64,000 nucleotides of DNA from Sphingobium phenoxybenzoativorans (GCF_001757355.1 NZ_MINO01000006.1:62001-126000), one strand, 5' to 3'; shown: positions 1 through 9,760, counted from the stretch's first letter. Program-made: numbers and translations. Notes: generated by a model not told the origin, from the letters alone.

Positions 1-838
1 CGGCGAGTTTGATGGTCTCATCGCCCGCCAGACTGCAATGTTCGATCGTATCGATCCCGGCGAGGATGGCGGTCCGGATGCCCTCATCACCATGCGCATG
101 CGCGGCGACCTTAAGCCCCAGCATATGCGCCTCATCGGCGATCGCCTTCATCTCCTCCAAAGTGAGCTGCTGTGTGCCAACCCCGTCGCCCAGCGAAAAT
201 ACGCCGCCGGTAGCGCAAATCTTGATCGCGCGGGCGCCATATTTGTGGAGCCAGCGGACCTTGGCCCGTGCTTCCTCCGGGCCATTGACGATGGACGGCT
301 GCTTGACGTCCATCGATGGAGGCAGGCCGCCCTCGTCACAATGACCGCCGGTCGCGCCGATGGCATAGCCCGCGGGCACAATCCGTGGCCCCTCGACATA
401 GCCGCCCTCAATCGCCTGTTTCAGCCCGACATCGCCAAAGTCCGATGCGCCCACATTACGCACGGTCGTAAAGCCCGCCTTCAACGTCTTTTTCGCATTG
501 GCGACGCCAACCGCCGTCCAGAAACTGTCGGTATAACGCAGGCCCTGATAGCCACCGACCTCCGCCAGGCTGGTCAGGTGGACATGCATATCGATAAGGC
601 CGGGGAGGATCGTCTTGCCGGACAGGTTGATATGCCTGACCGTATCGGCCCAGCGGACAGTTCTGGCGTCAGCGATGCTGGTGATCCGGCCATCCTCGAT
701 AAACACCGCCGGGCTGTCGACCTCCCTGCCGGTCAATACGTCGACCATTTTGTCTGCGGTGACGACCACGGTTTCGGCGCTGGCGGCTATGGGCGTCAGC
801 GAGGCGAGGAGACAGGCGGCGACGGCGAACTTCTTCAT
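1..838 (-). CDS. Secreted metal-dependent amidohydrolase (partial, 5' part only)
   Basis: Reading from the ATG at 838 toward position 1 gives 279 residues with no stop, so the C-terminal part lies outside the window. The first ~20 residues form a signal peptide (MKKFAVAACLLASLTPIAAS), so the product is probably periplasmic or exported. The amidohydrolase-fold metal motif DMHVH is at about residues 84-88, preceded by the usual beta-sandwich segment ending KTILPGLID. Further on are an AIKICATGG stretch, whose Lys would be the carboxylated metal bridge, and the KVAAHAHG and TIEHC histidine motifs. This pattern fits imidazolonepropionase-like hydrolases and exported Xaa-Pro/Xaa-Arg dipeptidases. 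The substrate cannot be told from sequence; exported dipeptidase is my preferred guess. Confidence 0.88.
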   Translation of the reverse strand, partial: MKKFAVAACLLASLTPIAASAETVVVTADKMVDVLTGREVDSPAVFIEDGRITSIADARTVRWADTVRHINLSGKTILPGLIDMHVHLTSLAEVGGYQGLRYTDSFWTAVGVANAKKTLKAGFTTVRNVGASDFGDVGLKQAIEGGYVEGPRIVPAGYAIGATGGHCDEGGLPPSMDVKQPSIVNGPEEARAKVRWLHKYGARAIKICATGGVFSLGDGVGTQQLTLEEMKAIADEAHMLGLKVAAHAHGDEGIRTAILAGIDTIEHCSLAGDETIKLA

Positions 839-911
839 GCGATTCCTCCGCATATTTTTTTCGAGATCGCACCGGCCTACCGCGCGATCACATTATAATA
901 CAGATGTAAAA

Positions 912-1337
912 TTATCGGCCGGATGCGATGTCGATGGCGAAGCCGATCCACATGGCCGAAAGTATGGCGCAAGACAGAGCGTAGACGGCAAAGCGCGCCA
1001 TCACCGGGCCTTTGGTTGCATGGATGACGCTGTGCGCCACGCGCAAAAGAACGAAAATCCAGGCGAGAAGAATCTGGAGATGATCGGCGTGGCGGGTGAT
1101 CAGCAGCAGCGGCACCAGCGCGAAATAGAGCACCGGCATCTCGAACAGGTTGCGCAGGTTATTGGCGGGCATCTCGACCGGCGAGAAATAACGAAGCGCC
1201 GCTTCGCCCGTCGCCAAATCCTCCTTAGCCGGGGGATTGGCCTTCATATGGCCGGATCGCTTGACAAACATCAGCAACCACACGGCATAGACCAATGCGA
1301 CCAGCAGGAATGTGGGCCAGAGAATATCGACTTGCAT
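912..1337 (-). CDS. MAPEG family integral membrane protein
   Basis: 141 residues with four hydrophobic segments, the size and topology of MAPEG proteins (membrane-associated proteins in eicosanoid and glutathione metabolism). The family-like core NNLRNLFEMPVLYFAL lies around residues 59-74, and a second conserved stretch, LLRVAHSVIHA, follows near residue 100. Bacterial members are often glutathione-dependent transferases or peroxidases, but most, including this one, have no proven substrate. It sits alone between the PAP2 phosphatase and the amidohydrolase, all on the same strand. Confidence 0.85.
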   Translation of the reverse strand: MQVDILWPTFLLVALVYAVWLLMFVKRSGHMKANPPAKEDLATGEAALRYFSPVEMPANNLRNLFEMPVLYFALVPLLLITRHADHLQILLAWIFVLLRVAHSVIHATKGPVMARFAVYALSCAILSAMWIGFAIDIASGR

Positions 1338-1415
1338 GATTGCCTCCCCTTGCTGTTTGACTGAGGCAATACAGCATGGACGCGCAGCGGCGGCAAGCAG
1401 GTCAGCGACGACGGA

Positions 1416-2033
1416 TCAGCGGCGCAACCACCCGCCGCACAGGAACAGCCACCCCATTCCCAATATCCAGCCGGCCAGAACATCGGTGGGCCAGTGAACG
1501 CCCAGCCACACCCGGCTGAAACCAATGGCGAGAATCATCGCGGAAGCGGCGGTCCATGCCCACCCCCGGCCGATCAGCATAGCCAGCGCGCCGAAGAAGA
1601 TCATGTTTCCCGACGCATGGCCCGACGGAAAACTGTAACTTTTTACGATGTCCAGATGCGGCAGAAGGTCAGGACGCGGCGCGGCGAACACCTGCTTCAG
1701 TCCTGCGTTCAGCAATGTGCCGCCCACCACGACAAGAACCAGCCAGACTGTCTGACGCCCTCTGCCGCGCCAGAATAACATGGCGCAGGCGACCAGACTC
1801 ATGCCGATCCGCGCCGCCGTATCGCCGATCTCGCTCAGCCCAACCATTGTCAGCGTGACGGGCGGACCGATGGCGGTGTCGCGCCATGCCCCCGCTCCGC
1901 CCATCAAGCCGTGGTTGAAGGGCCTGAGCCATCCCCAGCGCTGCGCGAGGGCGATGGCCAGAACCAGCAACAGCGACAGGATGAACAGCAGCGCCCGGCG
2001 ACCAAGATCGCGCCGCTGTCTCACGCCCGCCAT
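1416..2033 (-). CDS. PAP2 superfamily membrane phosphatase
   Basis: 205 residues with all three type-2 phosphatidic acid phosphatase motifs: K113-x6-R120-P121 (KQVFAAPRP), PSGH at 136-139, and SR-x5-H-x3-D with R174, H180 and D184 (SRVWLGVHWPTD). His180 is the expected nucleophile and His139 the acid. Five or six hydrophobic helices place the active site at the periplasmic face, as in PgpB-like lipid phosphate or undecaprenyl-pyrophosphate phosphatases. It begins 23 bp after lpdA on the same strand and may be co-transcribed. The exact lipid substrate is unknown. Confidence 0.9.
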   Translation of the reverse strand: MAGVRQRRDLGRRALLFILSLLLVLAIALAQRWGWLRPFNHGLMGGAGAWRDTAIGPPVTLTMVGLSEIGDTAARIGMSLVACAMLFWRGRGRQTVWLVLVVVGGTLLNAGLKQVFAAPRPDLLPHLDIVKSYSFPSGHASGNMIFFGALAMLIGRGWAWTAASAMILAIGFSRVWLGVHWPTDVLAGWILGMGWLFLCGGWLRR

Positions 2034-2056
2034 CCCGTCACCCGCACTCCAATTCC

Positions 2057-3451
2057 TCAGATATGGAGCGCGCGGCCATAGGCGCTCAGCACGCCCTCAT
2101 GCATGACTTCCGAAATGGTGGGATGCGGGAAGATTGTGCCCATCAGCTCCGCCTCGGTCGTTTCCAGCGTCTTGCCGATGACATAGCCCTGGATCAGTTC
2201 GGTGACTTCCGCGCCGATCATGTGCGCGCCAAGCAATTCGCCCGTTGCCTCATCAAACACGGTCTTCACGAAGCCTTCGGTCTCGCCAAGCGCGATCGCC
2301 TTGCCATTGCCGATGAACGGGAATTTGCCGACCTTCACCTTGTATCCCGCTTCCTTCGCCTTGGCCTCCGTCAAGCCGACCGAGGCGACCTGCGGACGGG
2401 AATAGGTGCAGCCGGGGATATTCTTCACGTCCATCTCATGCGGATGTTCGCCGGCCATCGCCTCGACGCAGATGACTGCCTCATGCATCGCCTTATGTGC
2501 GAGCCACGGCGCGCCGGTGACATCGCCGAACGCATAAATGCCCTCGACATTGGTCTTGCCAAAACCGTCCGTGACGATGTGGCCGCGATCGGTCTTAACG
2601 CCCAGCGCCTCCAGCCCGATATTCTCCGTATTGGGGACGATGCCGATGGCGACGATGGCGTGGCTGAATTCCTCGGTGGTGACCGTGCCGTCCTTCGCCT
2701 TGATCTCAGCCTTCACGCCCTTGGGCGTAGCCTCCAGCTTCTGCAGGCCGGTGGAGGTACGGATATCCATGCCGAATTTCTTGAGCTGCTTTTCCATGAA
2801 CGCGCTGATTTCCGCGTCCTCGACTGGCAGGATGCGGTCCAGCATTTCGACCACAGTCACTTTCGCGCCCATGTCGCCATAGAAGCTGGCGAACTCCAGC
2901 CCGATCGCGCCGGAGCCGATGACCAGCAGGTTGGTCGGCATTTCCGGCGGAGTCATAGCGGTGCGATAGGTCCAGATCTTCTTGCCATCGGCCGGCGCGA
3001 AAGGCAGGTCGCGGGCGCGGGCGCCGGTGGCGACGATAATCTTCTTGCCCTCCAGGACGGTCTTTTGATCCCCCTGAGTGACTTCCAGCTTGCCCTTGCC
3101 TACCAGCTTGCCGACGCCCTCATGCACGGCGATCTTGTGCTTCTTCATCAGCATCTTGACGCCGCCGTTAAGCTGATCGGCAACCTTGCGCGACCGCTGG
3201 ACGACCTTTTCCAGATCATAGGCGGGTTTCGGCGCGGACAGCCCATAGGCTTCGGCATGGGTGATGTAATGATAGATTTCCGAGGAACGCAGCAACGCCT
3301 TGGTCGGAATGCAGCCCCAGTTGAGGCAAATGCCGCCGAGCCGTTCACGCTCAACGATGGCGACCTTCATGCCAAGCTGCGCCGCGCGGATCGCGCCGAC
3401 ATAACCGCCGGGACCGGAACCAAGGATGATAAGGTCGTAAGTGTCAGCCAT
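2057..3451 (-). CDS. lpdA: Dihydrolipoyl dehydrogenase (E3)
   Basis: 464 residues, full length for E3. It reoxidises dihydrolipoyl groups of the 2-oxoacid dehydrogenase complexes using FAD and NAD+. Visible are the N-terminal FAD-binding GSGPGG, the redox-active disulfide C42-x4-C47 (GGICLNWGCIPTK), an NAD-binding GSGAIGLEFASF, the second FAD motif YAFGDVTG, and the C-terminal His443-Glu448 pair (HPTISE) that completes the active site of the partner subunit. It is downstream of pdhC with a thioesterase gene between, which supports a role as the E3 of pyruvate dehydrogenase. The pdhA/pdhB genes for E1 are not in the window. Confidence 0.97.
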   Translation of the reverse strand: MADTYDLIILGSGPGGYVGAIRAAQLGMKVAIVERERLGGICLNWGCIPTKALLRSSEIYHYITHAEAYGLSAPKPAYDLEKVVQRSRKVADQLNGGVKMLMKKHKIAVHEGVGKLVGKGKLEVTQGDQKTVLEGKKIIVATGARARDLPFAPADGKKIWTYRTAMTPPEMPTNLLVIGSGAIGLEFASFYGDMGAKVTVVEMLDRILPVEDAEISAFMEKQLKKFGMDIRTSTGLQKLEATPKGVKAEIKAKDGTVTTEEFSHAIVAIGIVPNTENIGLEALGVKTDRGHIVTDGFGKTNVEGIYAFGDVTGAPWLAHKAMHEAVICVEAMAGEHPHEMDVKNIPGCTYSRPQVASVGLTEAKAKEAGYKVKVGKFPFIGNGKAIALGETEGFVKTVFDEATGELLGAHMIGAEVTELIQGYVIGKTLETTEAELMGTIFPHPTISEVMHEGVLSAYGRALHI

Positions 3452-3473
3452 GATGCAGAACTTTCTTTGCTGA

Positions 3474-3872
3474 TTATTGCGCCAGGGGGGGCACGCTGCG
3501 GGTTTGGCGATCCTCTCCGATCGCCACGAAAGTAAAGGTCGCTTGTGTCACGCGGTAGGAGCGGTCGTCATGCCGGGTGCGGCGCCAGGCCTCCACCGCT
3601 ATATTCATGGACGTGCGGCCTACGCTTTTCAGGGTTGCGAATACGGACACCTCATCTCCCACGACGACGGGCCGGAGGAACTCCATGCCCTCCACCGCGA
3701 TCGTCACCGCCCTACCCTTTGAATGACGGGCGGCGACGGAACCAGCTGCCGAATCCATCAGGCTCATCAGCCAGCCGCCGAAAATATCCCCATAGGGATT
3801 GGTGTCGGCGGGCATGGCGATAACGCGGACGGCCGGATCGATAGCCGGGGGAGCCTCGTCAGGCTTGCTCAT
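3474..3872 (-). CDS. Acyl-CoA thioesterase, hotdog fold (YciA/ACOT type)
   Basis: 132 residues making one hotdog domain. The helix segment GDIFGGWLMSLMDSAAG carries the conserved Asp of YciA-type acyl-CoA thioesterases, followed by VEGMEFLRPVVVGDEV, the usual first strands. It hydrolyses acyl-CoA to free acid and CoA; chain length is unknown. The gene lies between pdhC and lpdA. Its ATG overlaps the pdhC stop by one base (TGATG), so it is probably translated in series with E2. The placement suggests release of CoA when acetyl-CoA from pyruvate dehydrogenase accumulates, but this is inference. Confidence 0.9.
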   Translation of the reverse strand: MSKPDEAPPAIDPAVRVIAMPADTNPYGDIFGGWLMSLMDSAAGSVAARHSKGRAVTIAVEGMEFLRPVVVGDEVSVFATLKSVGRTSMNIAVEAWRRTRHDDRSYRVTQATFTFVAIGEDRQTRSVPPLAQ

Positions 3873-5200
3873 CAGGCGAGCATGCTCAGCGGATTTTCAA
3901 CCAGCGCCTGGAACGCCTGCATAAGCTGCGCACCGACTGCGCCGTCTATGGCGCGGTGGTCGAAACTGCCCGTCGCGGTCATGACCGTTGCAACGGCCAG
4001 GGCGCCGTCCACCACACGCGGACGCTTGTCGCCGGCGCCAACCGCCAGGATCATGCCCTGCGGCGGATTGATCACGGCGTCGAACTGCTTGATGCCGAAC
4101 ATGCCCAGGTTGGAGATGGAGGCGGTGCCGCCCTGATATTCCTGCGGCTGCAGCTTGCCGTCGCGGGCGCGGGCGGCGAGGTCCTTGGCCTCTATCGCGA
4201 TCTTCGACAGGGATTTGCCGCCAACATCGGTGATGACCGGCGTGATCAGACCGCCGGGGATCGCAACGGCCATGGATATGTCCGCGCGATGGAATTTGAT
4301 GAGATTATCGCCGGAAAACTGGACATTGGCATCCGGCACCTGCGTCAGCGCAATGCCAAGCGCCTTGATCAGCAGGTCATTGACCGACAGCTTCACGCCG
4401 CGGCTTTCCAGACCCTTGTTGAGGTCACCGCGCAGCTTCAGCAACTTGTCGAGATTGCAATCAAGCGTCAGGTAGAAATGCGGAACGGTCTGCTTGGATT
4501 CCGTCAGGCGGCGCGCAATGACCTTGCGCATGGACGACAGCTTGATCGTCTCCGAAGGCACGCCTTCCGGCGCGGGAGCGGGCGTCGCAGCCGCAGGAGC
4601 AGCGGCCTGGGCGGGCGCAGCGGCCTGCGACGAGGGCGAGGGAGAGGGCGCGGGAGAGGGCGCGGCAGTTGCCGCGGATGGCTTCGCGCCATCTAGATCA
4701 GCCTTTACGATGCGGCCGTTCGGACCGCTGCCTTCGATCGTCGAGAGGTCTAGACCCGACTGCTCGGCAAGGCGGCGGGCAAGCGGGCTTGCCTTCAAAC
4801 GGTCACCGTCGGAAACGGATTTTTCCGCTTTCGCCGGTACAGGATCGGCCTTGGCGACTGGCGCGGGTTCGGCCTTGGCAGGCGTGGCGTCCGCTTTCGG
4901 CTCGGCCTTCTCCGCCACGGGCGCGGCGGCCGGTGCGGGCGCTTCCGCAGCATCCTCGCCTTCGCTGGCGAGCGTGGCGATAACAGTGCCGACCTTCACG
5001 CCTTCGCTGCCTTCGGGCACCATGATCTTGGCGATCGTGCCTTCGTCGACAGCCTCAAATTCCATCGTGGCCTTGTCCGTCTCGATCTCGGCCAAAAGGT
5101 CGCCGGATTTTACCGTGTCGCCTTCCTTGACGAGCCATTTGGCCAGCGTGCCCTCCTCCATGGTCGGGGAGAGCGCCGGCATCTGGATGTTGATCGTCAT
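3872..5200 (-). CDS. pdhC: Pyruvate dehydrogenase E2, dihydrolipoamide acetyltransferase
   Basis: 442 residues in the order expected for E2. An N-terminal lipoyl domain (1-80) carries the lipoylated Lys43 in [11 protein letters not shown]. An Ala/Pro-rich flexible linker follows (roughly 85-140), then a peripheral subunit-binding domain ([12 protein letters not shown]), a second Ala/Pro-rich linker, and the catalytic acyltransferase domain with His415 and Asp419 in DHRAIDG near the C-terminus. It transfers the acetyl group to CoA and forms the core of the complex. One lipoyl domain is usual in alphaproteobacterial E2. It is first in the set pdhC-thioesterase-lpdA and is transcribed away from the universal stress gene. 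Confidence 0.97.
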   Translation of the reverse strand: MTINIQMPALSPTMEEGTLAKWLVKEGDTVKSGDLLAEIETDKATMEFEAVDEGTIAKIMVPEGSEGVKVGTVIATLASEGEDAAEAPAPAAAPVAEKAEPKADATPAKAEPAPVAKADPVPAKAEKSVSDGDRLKASPLARRLAEQSGLDLSTIEGSGPNGRIVKADLDGAKPSAATAAPSPAPSPSPSSQAAAPAQAAAPAAATPAPAPEGVPSETIKLSSMRKVIARRLTESKQTVPHFYLTLDCNLDKLLKLRGDLNKGLESRGVKLSVNDLLIKALGIALTQVPDANVQFSGDNLIKFHRADISMAVAIPGGLITPVITDVGGKSLSKIAIEAKDLAARARDGKLQPQEYQGGTASISNLGMFGIKQFDAVINPPQGMILAVGAGDKRPRVVDGALAVATVMTATGSFDHRAIDGAVGAQLMQAFQALVENPLSMLA

Positions 5201-5339
5201 GGGGTGTGCAGCCCTTTATTAAGGTGATTCCAGGGGAGGTTGGTGCGGTTTTGACGCTTTGGCCGCATGGGTCAAGGGTAGCCTTGTTTTCCGCAAAGAT
5301 ATGCCCCAGATTCAGGCTTCACAAGCGGGGCGGACCTTC

Positions 5340-5795
5340 ATGCGCATTTATCTTGTGGTCGTTGACGAAACGCGGGAGGCCGAGGCCGCCCTGCGCTTTG
5401 CCGCGCGCCGCGCCGCCAAGACGGGCGGAGCGGTCCAGATCCTCGCTTTGGTACCCCCTACCGAGTTCGTCCAGTGGGGCGGCGTGCAGGCGACGATCGA
5501 GGAGGAGGCGCGGCAACGGGCCGAAGCGCTGGTGACGGGCGCCGCGGGCACATTGGTTGAGGAATCGGGCATAAGGCCGGTCATCACCGTGCGGCAGGGC
5601 GACCCCGTAACCGTTGTGCGCAAAATGCTCGATGATAATGACGATATTGCAGCGCTGGTGCTGGGCGCGGCGGCCGTGGGGCCTCCCGGACCGCTGGTTG
5701 CGCATTTCGCAGGGGCCGAGGCAGGACGCCTGCCCTGCCCGATTATGGTCATACCGGGATCGCTGGACCGGGAAACGCTGGATCGGCTGAGTTGA
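5340..5795 (+). CDS. Universal stress protein, UspA domain
   Basis: 151 residues from ATG 5340. The frame is open further upstream (to 5259), but those 27 codons are not Usp-like, and MRIYLVVVDETREAE is a proper first beta strand. The middle and end (ALVLGAAAVGPPGPLV ... LPCPIMVIPG) follow the Usp fold, although the usual G-x2-G-x9-G(S/T) nucleotide loop is only loosely met, so ATP binding is uncertain. Divergent from pdhC across about 140 bp. Function in the cell cannot be inferred beyond a stress-associated role. Confidence 0.88.
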   Translation: MRIYLVVVDETREAEAALRFAARRAAKTGGAVQILALVPPTEFVQWGGVQATIEEEARQRAEALVTGAAGTLVEESGIRPVITVRQGDPVTVVRKMLDDNDDIAALVLGAAAVGPPGPLVAHFAGAEAGRLPCPIMVIPGSLDRETLDRLS

Positions 5796-5812
5796 ACCTA
5801 TTGTTTCTTCTT

Positions 5813-5887
5813 CCGTTCGGGCGGAGCGAAGTCGAAGCCTCCCAATGAACGTAGTGAAGTGCCTTCACCTTCGCTCAGGGTGAACGG
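5813..5887. repeat. Intergenic inverted repeat, CCGTTCGGG/GTCGAAGCC family
   Basis: Left arm begins CCGTTCGGGCGGAGCGAAGT and the right arm ends CTTCGCTCAGGGTGAACGG, so the unit can fold back on itself. It fills the gap between the convergent universal stress and rnr genes. Related units lie at 14792, 17993, 61030 and 62224. Confidence 0.75.
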
Positions 5888-5915
5888 TTTCTCTATCCCG
5901 CTGCCGGACCCAGCT

Positions 5916-8213
5916 TCACTTCTTGCGATGCTTGCCCCGCGCGCTGCCGATATGCCGGATATTCGACGGCCGGCCCCGTCTTTGCGATGGCTTGCCCCGC
6001 AATCGGTCGCCGCGCACCGGCAAATGGTTCGCGCCTTCGGGAATTTCGAAGCGCAGCGCGCCGTTGATCGGGTCGGCCTCCACCAGCCGCAGCGGAAGAT
6101 GCTGCCCGACGGTATAGCGGTCGCCGCTGTTCATGCCCTCCAGCGCCTTGCCAGCCTCGTCGAAGAAGAAACGCTCCGCGCCAAGTGTCGAAACAGGCAC
6201 CAGCCCATCGCCGCCAAGCCCCTCCACCGTCGCGAAGAAACCGAAATTCTGGACGCCGGTGATGCGGCACTCAACCACCTCGCCCACGCGTGTCGCAAGG
6301 AAGGCGGCGACATAGCGGTCGATCGTTTCGCGCTCCGCCTCCATCGCTCGCCGCTCATGCTGGCTGATAAGCTCGCCGACACGGCCCATATTCGCCATGT
6401 CCTCACCGCTGAGCGACGTTCTCTCCGGGATCGCCTTGTCCTTCGGCGCGGGCAGTTCGAGGCCATAGGCGCCAACAAGCGCGCGGTGGACAAGCAGGTC
6501 CGAATAGCGGCGGATCGGAGAGGTGAAATGGGCGTATGACCCCAGCGCCAGACCGAAATGGCCTGCATTTTGCGGACCATAATAAGCCTGGGTCTGGGTG
6601 CGCAGTATCTGCTCCATGATCTGCGGCCGCGCCTCATTGTCGCCAAGCTTCGCGATCAGGCGGTTGAAGGTCGACGGCTGGATGACCTGCCCCAGCGCGA
6701 ACTCCATGTCGAAGGTCTTGAGATATTCCTTCAGCGCCACCAGCTTTTCCCGGCCCGGCGGCTCGTGGATCCGGTACATGACGGGGGCCTTCTTCGCTTC
6801 CAGCGCCTTGGCCGCCGCGACATTGGCGGCGATCATATAATCCTCGATCAGACGGTGAGCATCCAGCCGCTCCCGCACGGCGACGCTGACGATCCGCCCA
6901 TTCTCATCCAGCACGACCCGCCGTTCCGGCAGGTCGAGGTCGAGCGGACTGCGCGCATCCCGCGCCTTGGCCAACAACGCCCAGCAGGCCCAGAGCGGGC
7001 GAAGCGCGGTGTCGAGCAACGGGTTTTCCACCTCGCCGTCGATCGCCGCCTGCGCTTGCTCGTAGGGAACATTGGCGGCGACGCGAATGACGGCGCGGGT
7101 GAAGCGCCAGGATGTGACCTTCCCCTTCGCGTCGATAACAAGGTGGCAGGCCATCGCCGCCCGGTCCTCCTCGGCGCGCAATGAACACATGTCCGAAGAA
7201 AGCTGATGCGGCAGCATGGGGACCACGCGGTCGGGGAAATAGACGCTGTTGCCCCGCTTGCGCGCTTCCCTGTCCAGCGATCCGCCGGGCCGGACATAAT
7301 AGGATACGTCGGCGATGGCGACGATGGCGCGGAAACCGCCCGGATTGGCGGGGTCCTCATCTGGCGCGGCCCAGACCGCATCATCGAAATCGCGGGCATC
7401 GACGGGATCGATGGCGACGATAGGCAAATGGCGCAGATCCTCCCGCTTGTCCTCATGCAGGGGAAGGCGGGCGACGCGCACTGCCTCCTCCTCCGTGGCG
7501 TCGGGAAAAACAAAGGGGATACCATGTTTATGGATCGCGATCAGGCTGAAGCTTTTCGGCGCGAAGGGATCGCCGAGGATATCCGTAACGCGTGCGCTGA
7601 TGCGGGGCGGACGGCCGCTCGCCTCCGCCAGCACCAGGTCGCCGGGCTTGGCGTCCCCCGCGTCGCTGATGGGCGTAGCATTGCGGATGCGCTTGTCGAC
7701 GGGACGCAGCCAGAGCTTGCCGCCCTCCTTCGCCTCGATCACGCCGAGCATGAGGTCGGAGCCCTTGGCAAGCTTCTTCATCGGGTGGGCGATCCAGCCA
7801 TTGCCCGCTTCTTCCGTGCGGGCGAGGATGCGGTCGCCGACGGTCAGCGCGCTCCGCTTGCCGCGCTCCACAATGCGCAGGCGTGGCGGGGGAATGCCCT
7901 CCCCCTCCCACTTGTCCGGCACGCCCAGAAGCTGATTGCCATCGACATCGACGATGCGCAGCACCGTCACCTTCGGCACGCCGCCCATCTTGTGAAAGGC
8001 GCGGGCGGGACCAATGTCGATCAACCCTTCATCGGCCATGTCCTTGAGCAGCGCCTTGAGCGCGATCTTTTCCTGCCCTTTCAGCCCGAAAGCGCGGGCG
8101 ATCTCCCGCTTGCCCGCAGGCGTATCGGAGGTCGCGATGAAATCCATGATCTGATCGCGGGTGGGAAAGCCGGCGGGCTTCACCTTTGAGGGCTTGCGGG
8201 TGGGGGGTGCCAT
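5916..8213 (-). CDS. rnr: Ribonuclease R
   Basis: 765 residues from ATG 8213 (MAPPTRKPSKVK); 19 further in-frame codons upstream look unrelated. RNase R is a processive 3'-5' exoribonuclease that degrades structured RNA. The order is an N-terminal winged-helix segment, cold-shock-like domains, the RNB catalytic domain with the Asp-rich centre IVAIDPVDARDFDDAV (metal-binding aspartates), then SPIRRYSDLLVHRAL, a C-terminal S1 domain (VGEVVECRITGVQNFGFF) and a basic tail ending GKHRKK. The full domain set separates it from RNase II. It is divergent from glpD with about 65 bp between starts. Confidence 0.96.
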   Translation of the reverse strand: MAPPTRKPSKVKPAGFPTRDQIMDFIATSDTPAGKREIARAFGLKGQEKIALKALLKDMADEGLIDIGPARAFHKMGGVPKVTVLRIVDVDGNQLLGVPDKWEGEGIPPPRLRIVERGKRSALTVGDRILARTEEAGNGWIAHPMKKLAKGSDLMLGVIEAKEGGKLWLRPVDKRIRNATPISDAGDAKPGDLVLAEASGRPPRISARVTDILGDPFAPKSFSLIAIHKHGIPFVFPDATEEEAVRVARLPLHEDKREDLRHLPIVAIDPVDARDFDDAVWAAPDEDPANPGGFRAIVAIADVSYYVRPGGSLDREARKRGNSVYFPDRVVPMLPHQLSSDMCSLRAEEDRAAMACHLVIDAKGKVTSWRFTRAVIRVAANVPYEQAQAAIDGEVENPLLDTALRPLWACWALLAKARDARSPLDLDLPERRVVLDENGRIVSVAVRERLDAHRLIEDYMIAANVAAAKALEAKKAPVMYRIHEPPGREKLVALKEYLKTFDMEFALGQVIQPSTFNRLIAKLGDNEARPQIMEQILRTQTQAYYGPQNAGHFGLALGSYAHFTSPIRRYSDLLVHRALVGAYGLELPAPKDKAIPERTSLSGEDMANMGRVGELISQHERRAMEAERETIDRYVAAFLATRVGEVVECRITGVQNFGFFATVEGLGGDGLVPVSTLGAERFFFDEAGKALEGMNSGDRYTVGQHLPLRLVEADPINGALRFEIPEGANHLPVRGDRLRGKPSQRRGRPSNIRHIGSARGKHRKK

Positions 8214-8278
8214 GCATCCGCTATAGGGAGGCGGCGGCACGGTTGCCAGCGCCGTTCCGCTTGGCCACAAGATAGGCG

Positions 8279-9733
8279 GTGACCTATGACCTCATCATCG
8301 TCGGCGGCGGAATAAATGGATGCGCCATTGCGCGCGAAGCCGCGGTCAACGGGCTGAACGTCCTGCTGGTCGAAAAGGATGATCTGGCGGCGCATACCTC
8401 GTCGGCCTCCACCAAGCTGATCCACGGCGGATTGCGCTATCTGGAATATTATCAGTTCAAGCTGGTGCGCGAGGCGCTGCAGGAGCGCGAACGGTTGCTG
8501 AAGGCCGCGCCTCACCTGATCCGGCCGATGCATTTCGTACTGCCGCATGAGAATGCTATCCGTCCGTGGTGGATGGTGCGGCTGGGCCTCGCGTTCTACG
8601 ACCGGATCGGGGGCAGGATCAGCCTGTCACGATCGCGCAGTTTGAAGCGGCGCGACGATCTTTTCCTCGCCCCGCTGCGGCGCAAGGGAAAGGGCTTCGT
8701 CTATTCAGACTGTTGGGTCGATGACGCCCGGTTGACGTTGCTGAACGCGATGGACGCCGCGCAACATGGCGCGCGGATCATGACGCGGACCGCCCTGGTT
8801 TCTGCGCAGCGCCGGGATGGCGTGTGGCAGGCCGAGCTTTCGGACGGGCAGCGGATCGCGGCGCGCGCGATCGTCAATGCCGCAGGTCCCTGGGTTGCGG
8901 AGATGCTCGCCGATATCCATGTGCAGAGCCGCAGCAAGGTTCGGCTGGTGAAGGGCAGCCACATCATCGTACCCCGCCTGTTCGAAGGTGAGCATGCCTA
9001 TATGCTGCAGCAGCCGGACCGCAGGATCGTGTTCGCCATCCCCTATCAGGGAACGAGCACATTGATCGGAACCACCGATGTCCCGGTCGCCCGGCCGGAG
9101 GATGCCGGGATCAGCGAAGATGAAGCGCTTTATCTTTGCGCAGCGGCCAATCGCTATCTGGGGCGGCAGATAACGCCGCGCGACGTGACGTCGAGCTATA
9201 GCGGCGTCCGGCCGCTTTATGACGATGGCGCGCCGGAGAGCCGGGCGGTGACGCGGGACTATGTGCTGGAATTGGATAGCGAGGGTCCACCCGCCCTGTC
9301 GGTATTCGGCGGCAAGATCACGACCGCGCGGAGGCTGGCGCAGCAGGCTTTCGATACGCTGGCGGGCGCCATGAACTGGCGGCGCAATGCGTCGACGGAG
9401 GACAAGCCATTTCCCGGCGGCGAAATGGCGAATTTCTCGCGCTATCTGGAGGAAGTCCGCAAAGGCTGGCCCTTTCTGGGTGAGGCGCGTTCGCTGCGGA
9501 TGGCGCGGGCTTATGGCGTGATGCTGGGCGAGATGCTCGACGGCGTGAGCAGCGCAGAGGCAATGGGCAGGGATTTCGGGAGCGGCTTTTCGGAGGTTGA
9601 GGCCCGGTGGATGCGCGACCGCGAATGGGCGGCAACGGCCGACGATTGCCTCATGCGACGTAGCAAGCTGGGCCTGGCCATGAGCAATGCCGAACAAATT
9701 TCATTCCAGGTATGGTGGGAAAATCTCTCCTGA
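8279..9733 (+). CDS. glpD: Aerobic glycerol-3-phosphate dehydrogenase
   Basis: 484 residues from a GTG start at 8279; no ATG fits the N-terminus (MTYDLIIVGGG). This flavoprotein oxidises sn-glycerol 3-phosphate to dihydroxyacetone phosphate at the membrane and feeds electrons to quinone. Visible are the FAD-binding GGGINGCAIAREAA, the family signature STKLIHGGLRYLEYYQF, and GTTDVPVARPEDAG in the substrate domain. The C-terminal domain (about residues 380-484) is present. No glpK or glpF is adjacent, so it more likely serves phospholipid and G3P turnover here than a dedicated glycerol operon. Confidence 0.96.
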   Translation: MTYDLIIVGGGINGCAIAREAAVNGLNVLLVEKDDLAAHTSSASTKLIHGGLRYLEYYQFKLVREALQERERLLKAAPHLIRPMHFVLPHENAIRPWWMVRLGLAFYDRIGGRISLSRSRSLKRRDDLFLAPLRRKGKGFVYSDCWVDDARLTLLNAMDAAQHGARIMTRTALVSAQRRDGVWQAELSDGQRIAARAIVNAAGPWVAEMLADIHVQSRSKVRLVKGSHIIVPRLFEGEHAYMLQQPDRRIVFAIPYQGTSTLIGTTDVPVARPEDAGISEDEALYLCAAANRYLGRQITPRDVTSSYSGVRPLYDDGAPESRAVTRDYVLELDSEGPPALSVFGGKITTARRLAQQAFDTLAGAMNWRRNASTEDKPFPGGEMANFSRYLEEVRKGWPFLGEARSLRMARAYGVMLGEMLDGVSSAEAMGRDFGSGFSEVEARWMRDREWAATADDCLMRRSKLGLAMSNAEQISFQVWWENLS

Positions 9734-9760
9734 TCGTTGAAAGGCGAAAGGGAGAAAAAC

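Noticed and set aside
2063..3535. 490-codon open frame opposite lpdA
   Set aside because: Antisense shadow; lpdA on the minus strand has both cysteines, both nucleotide motifs and the His-Glu pair.
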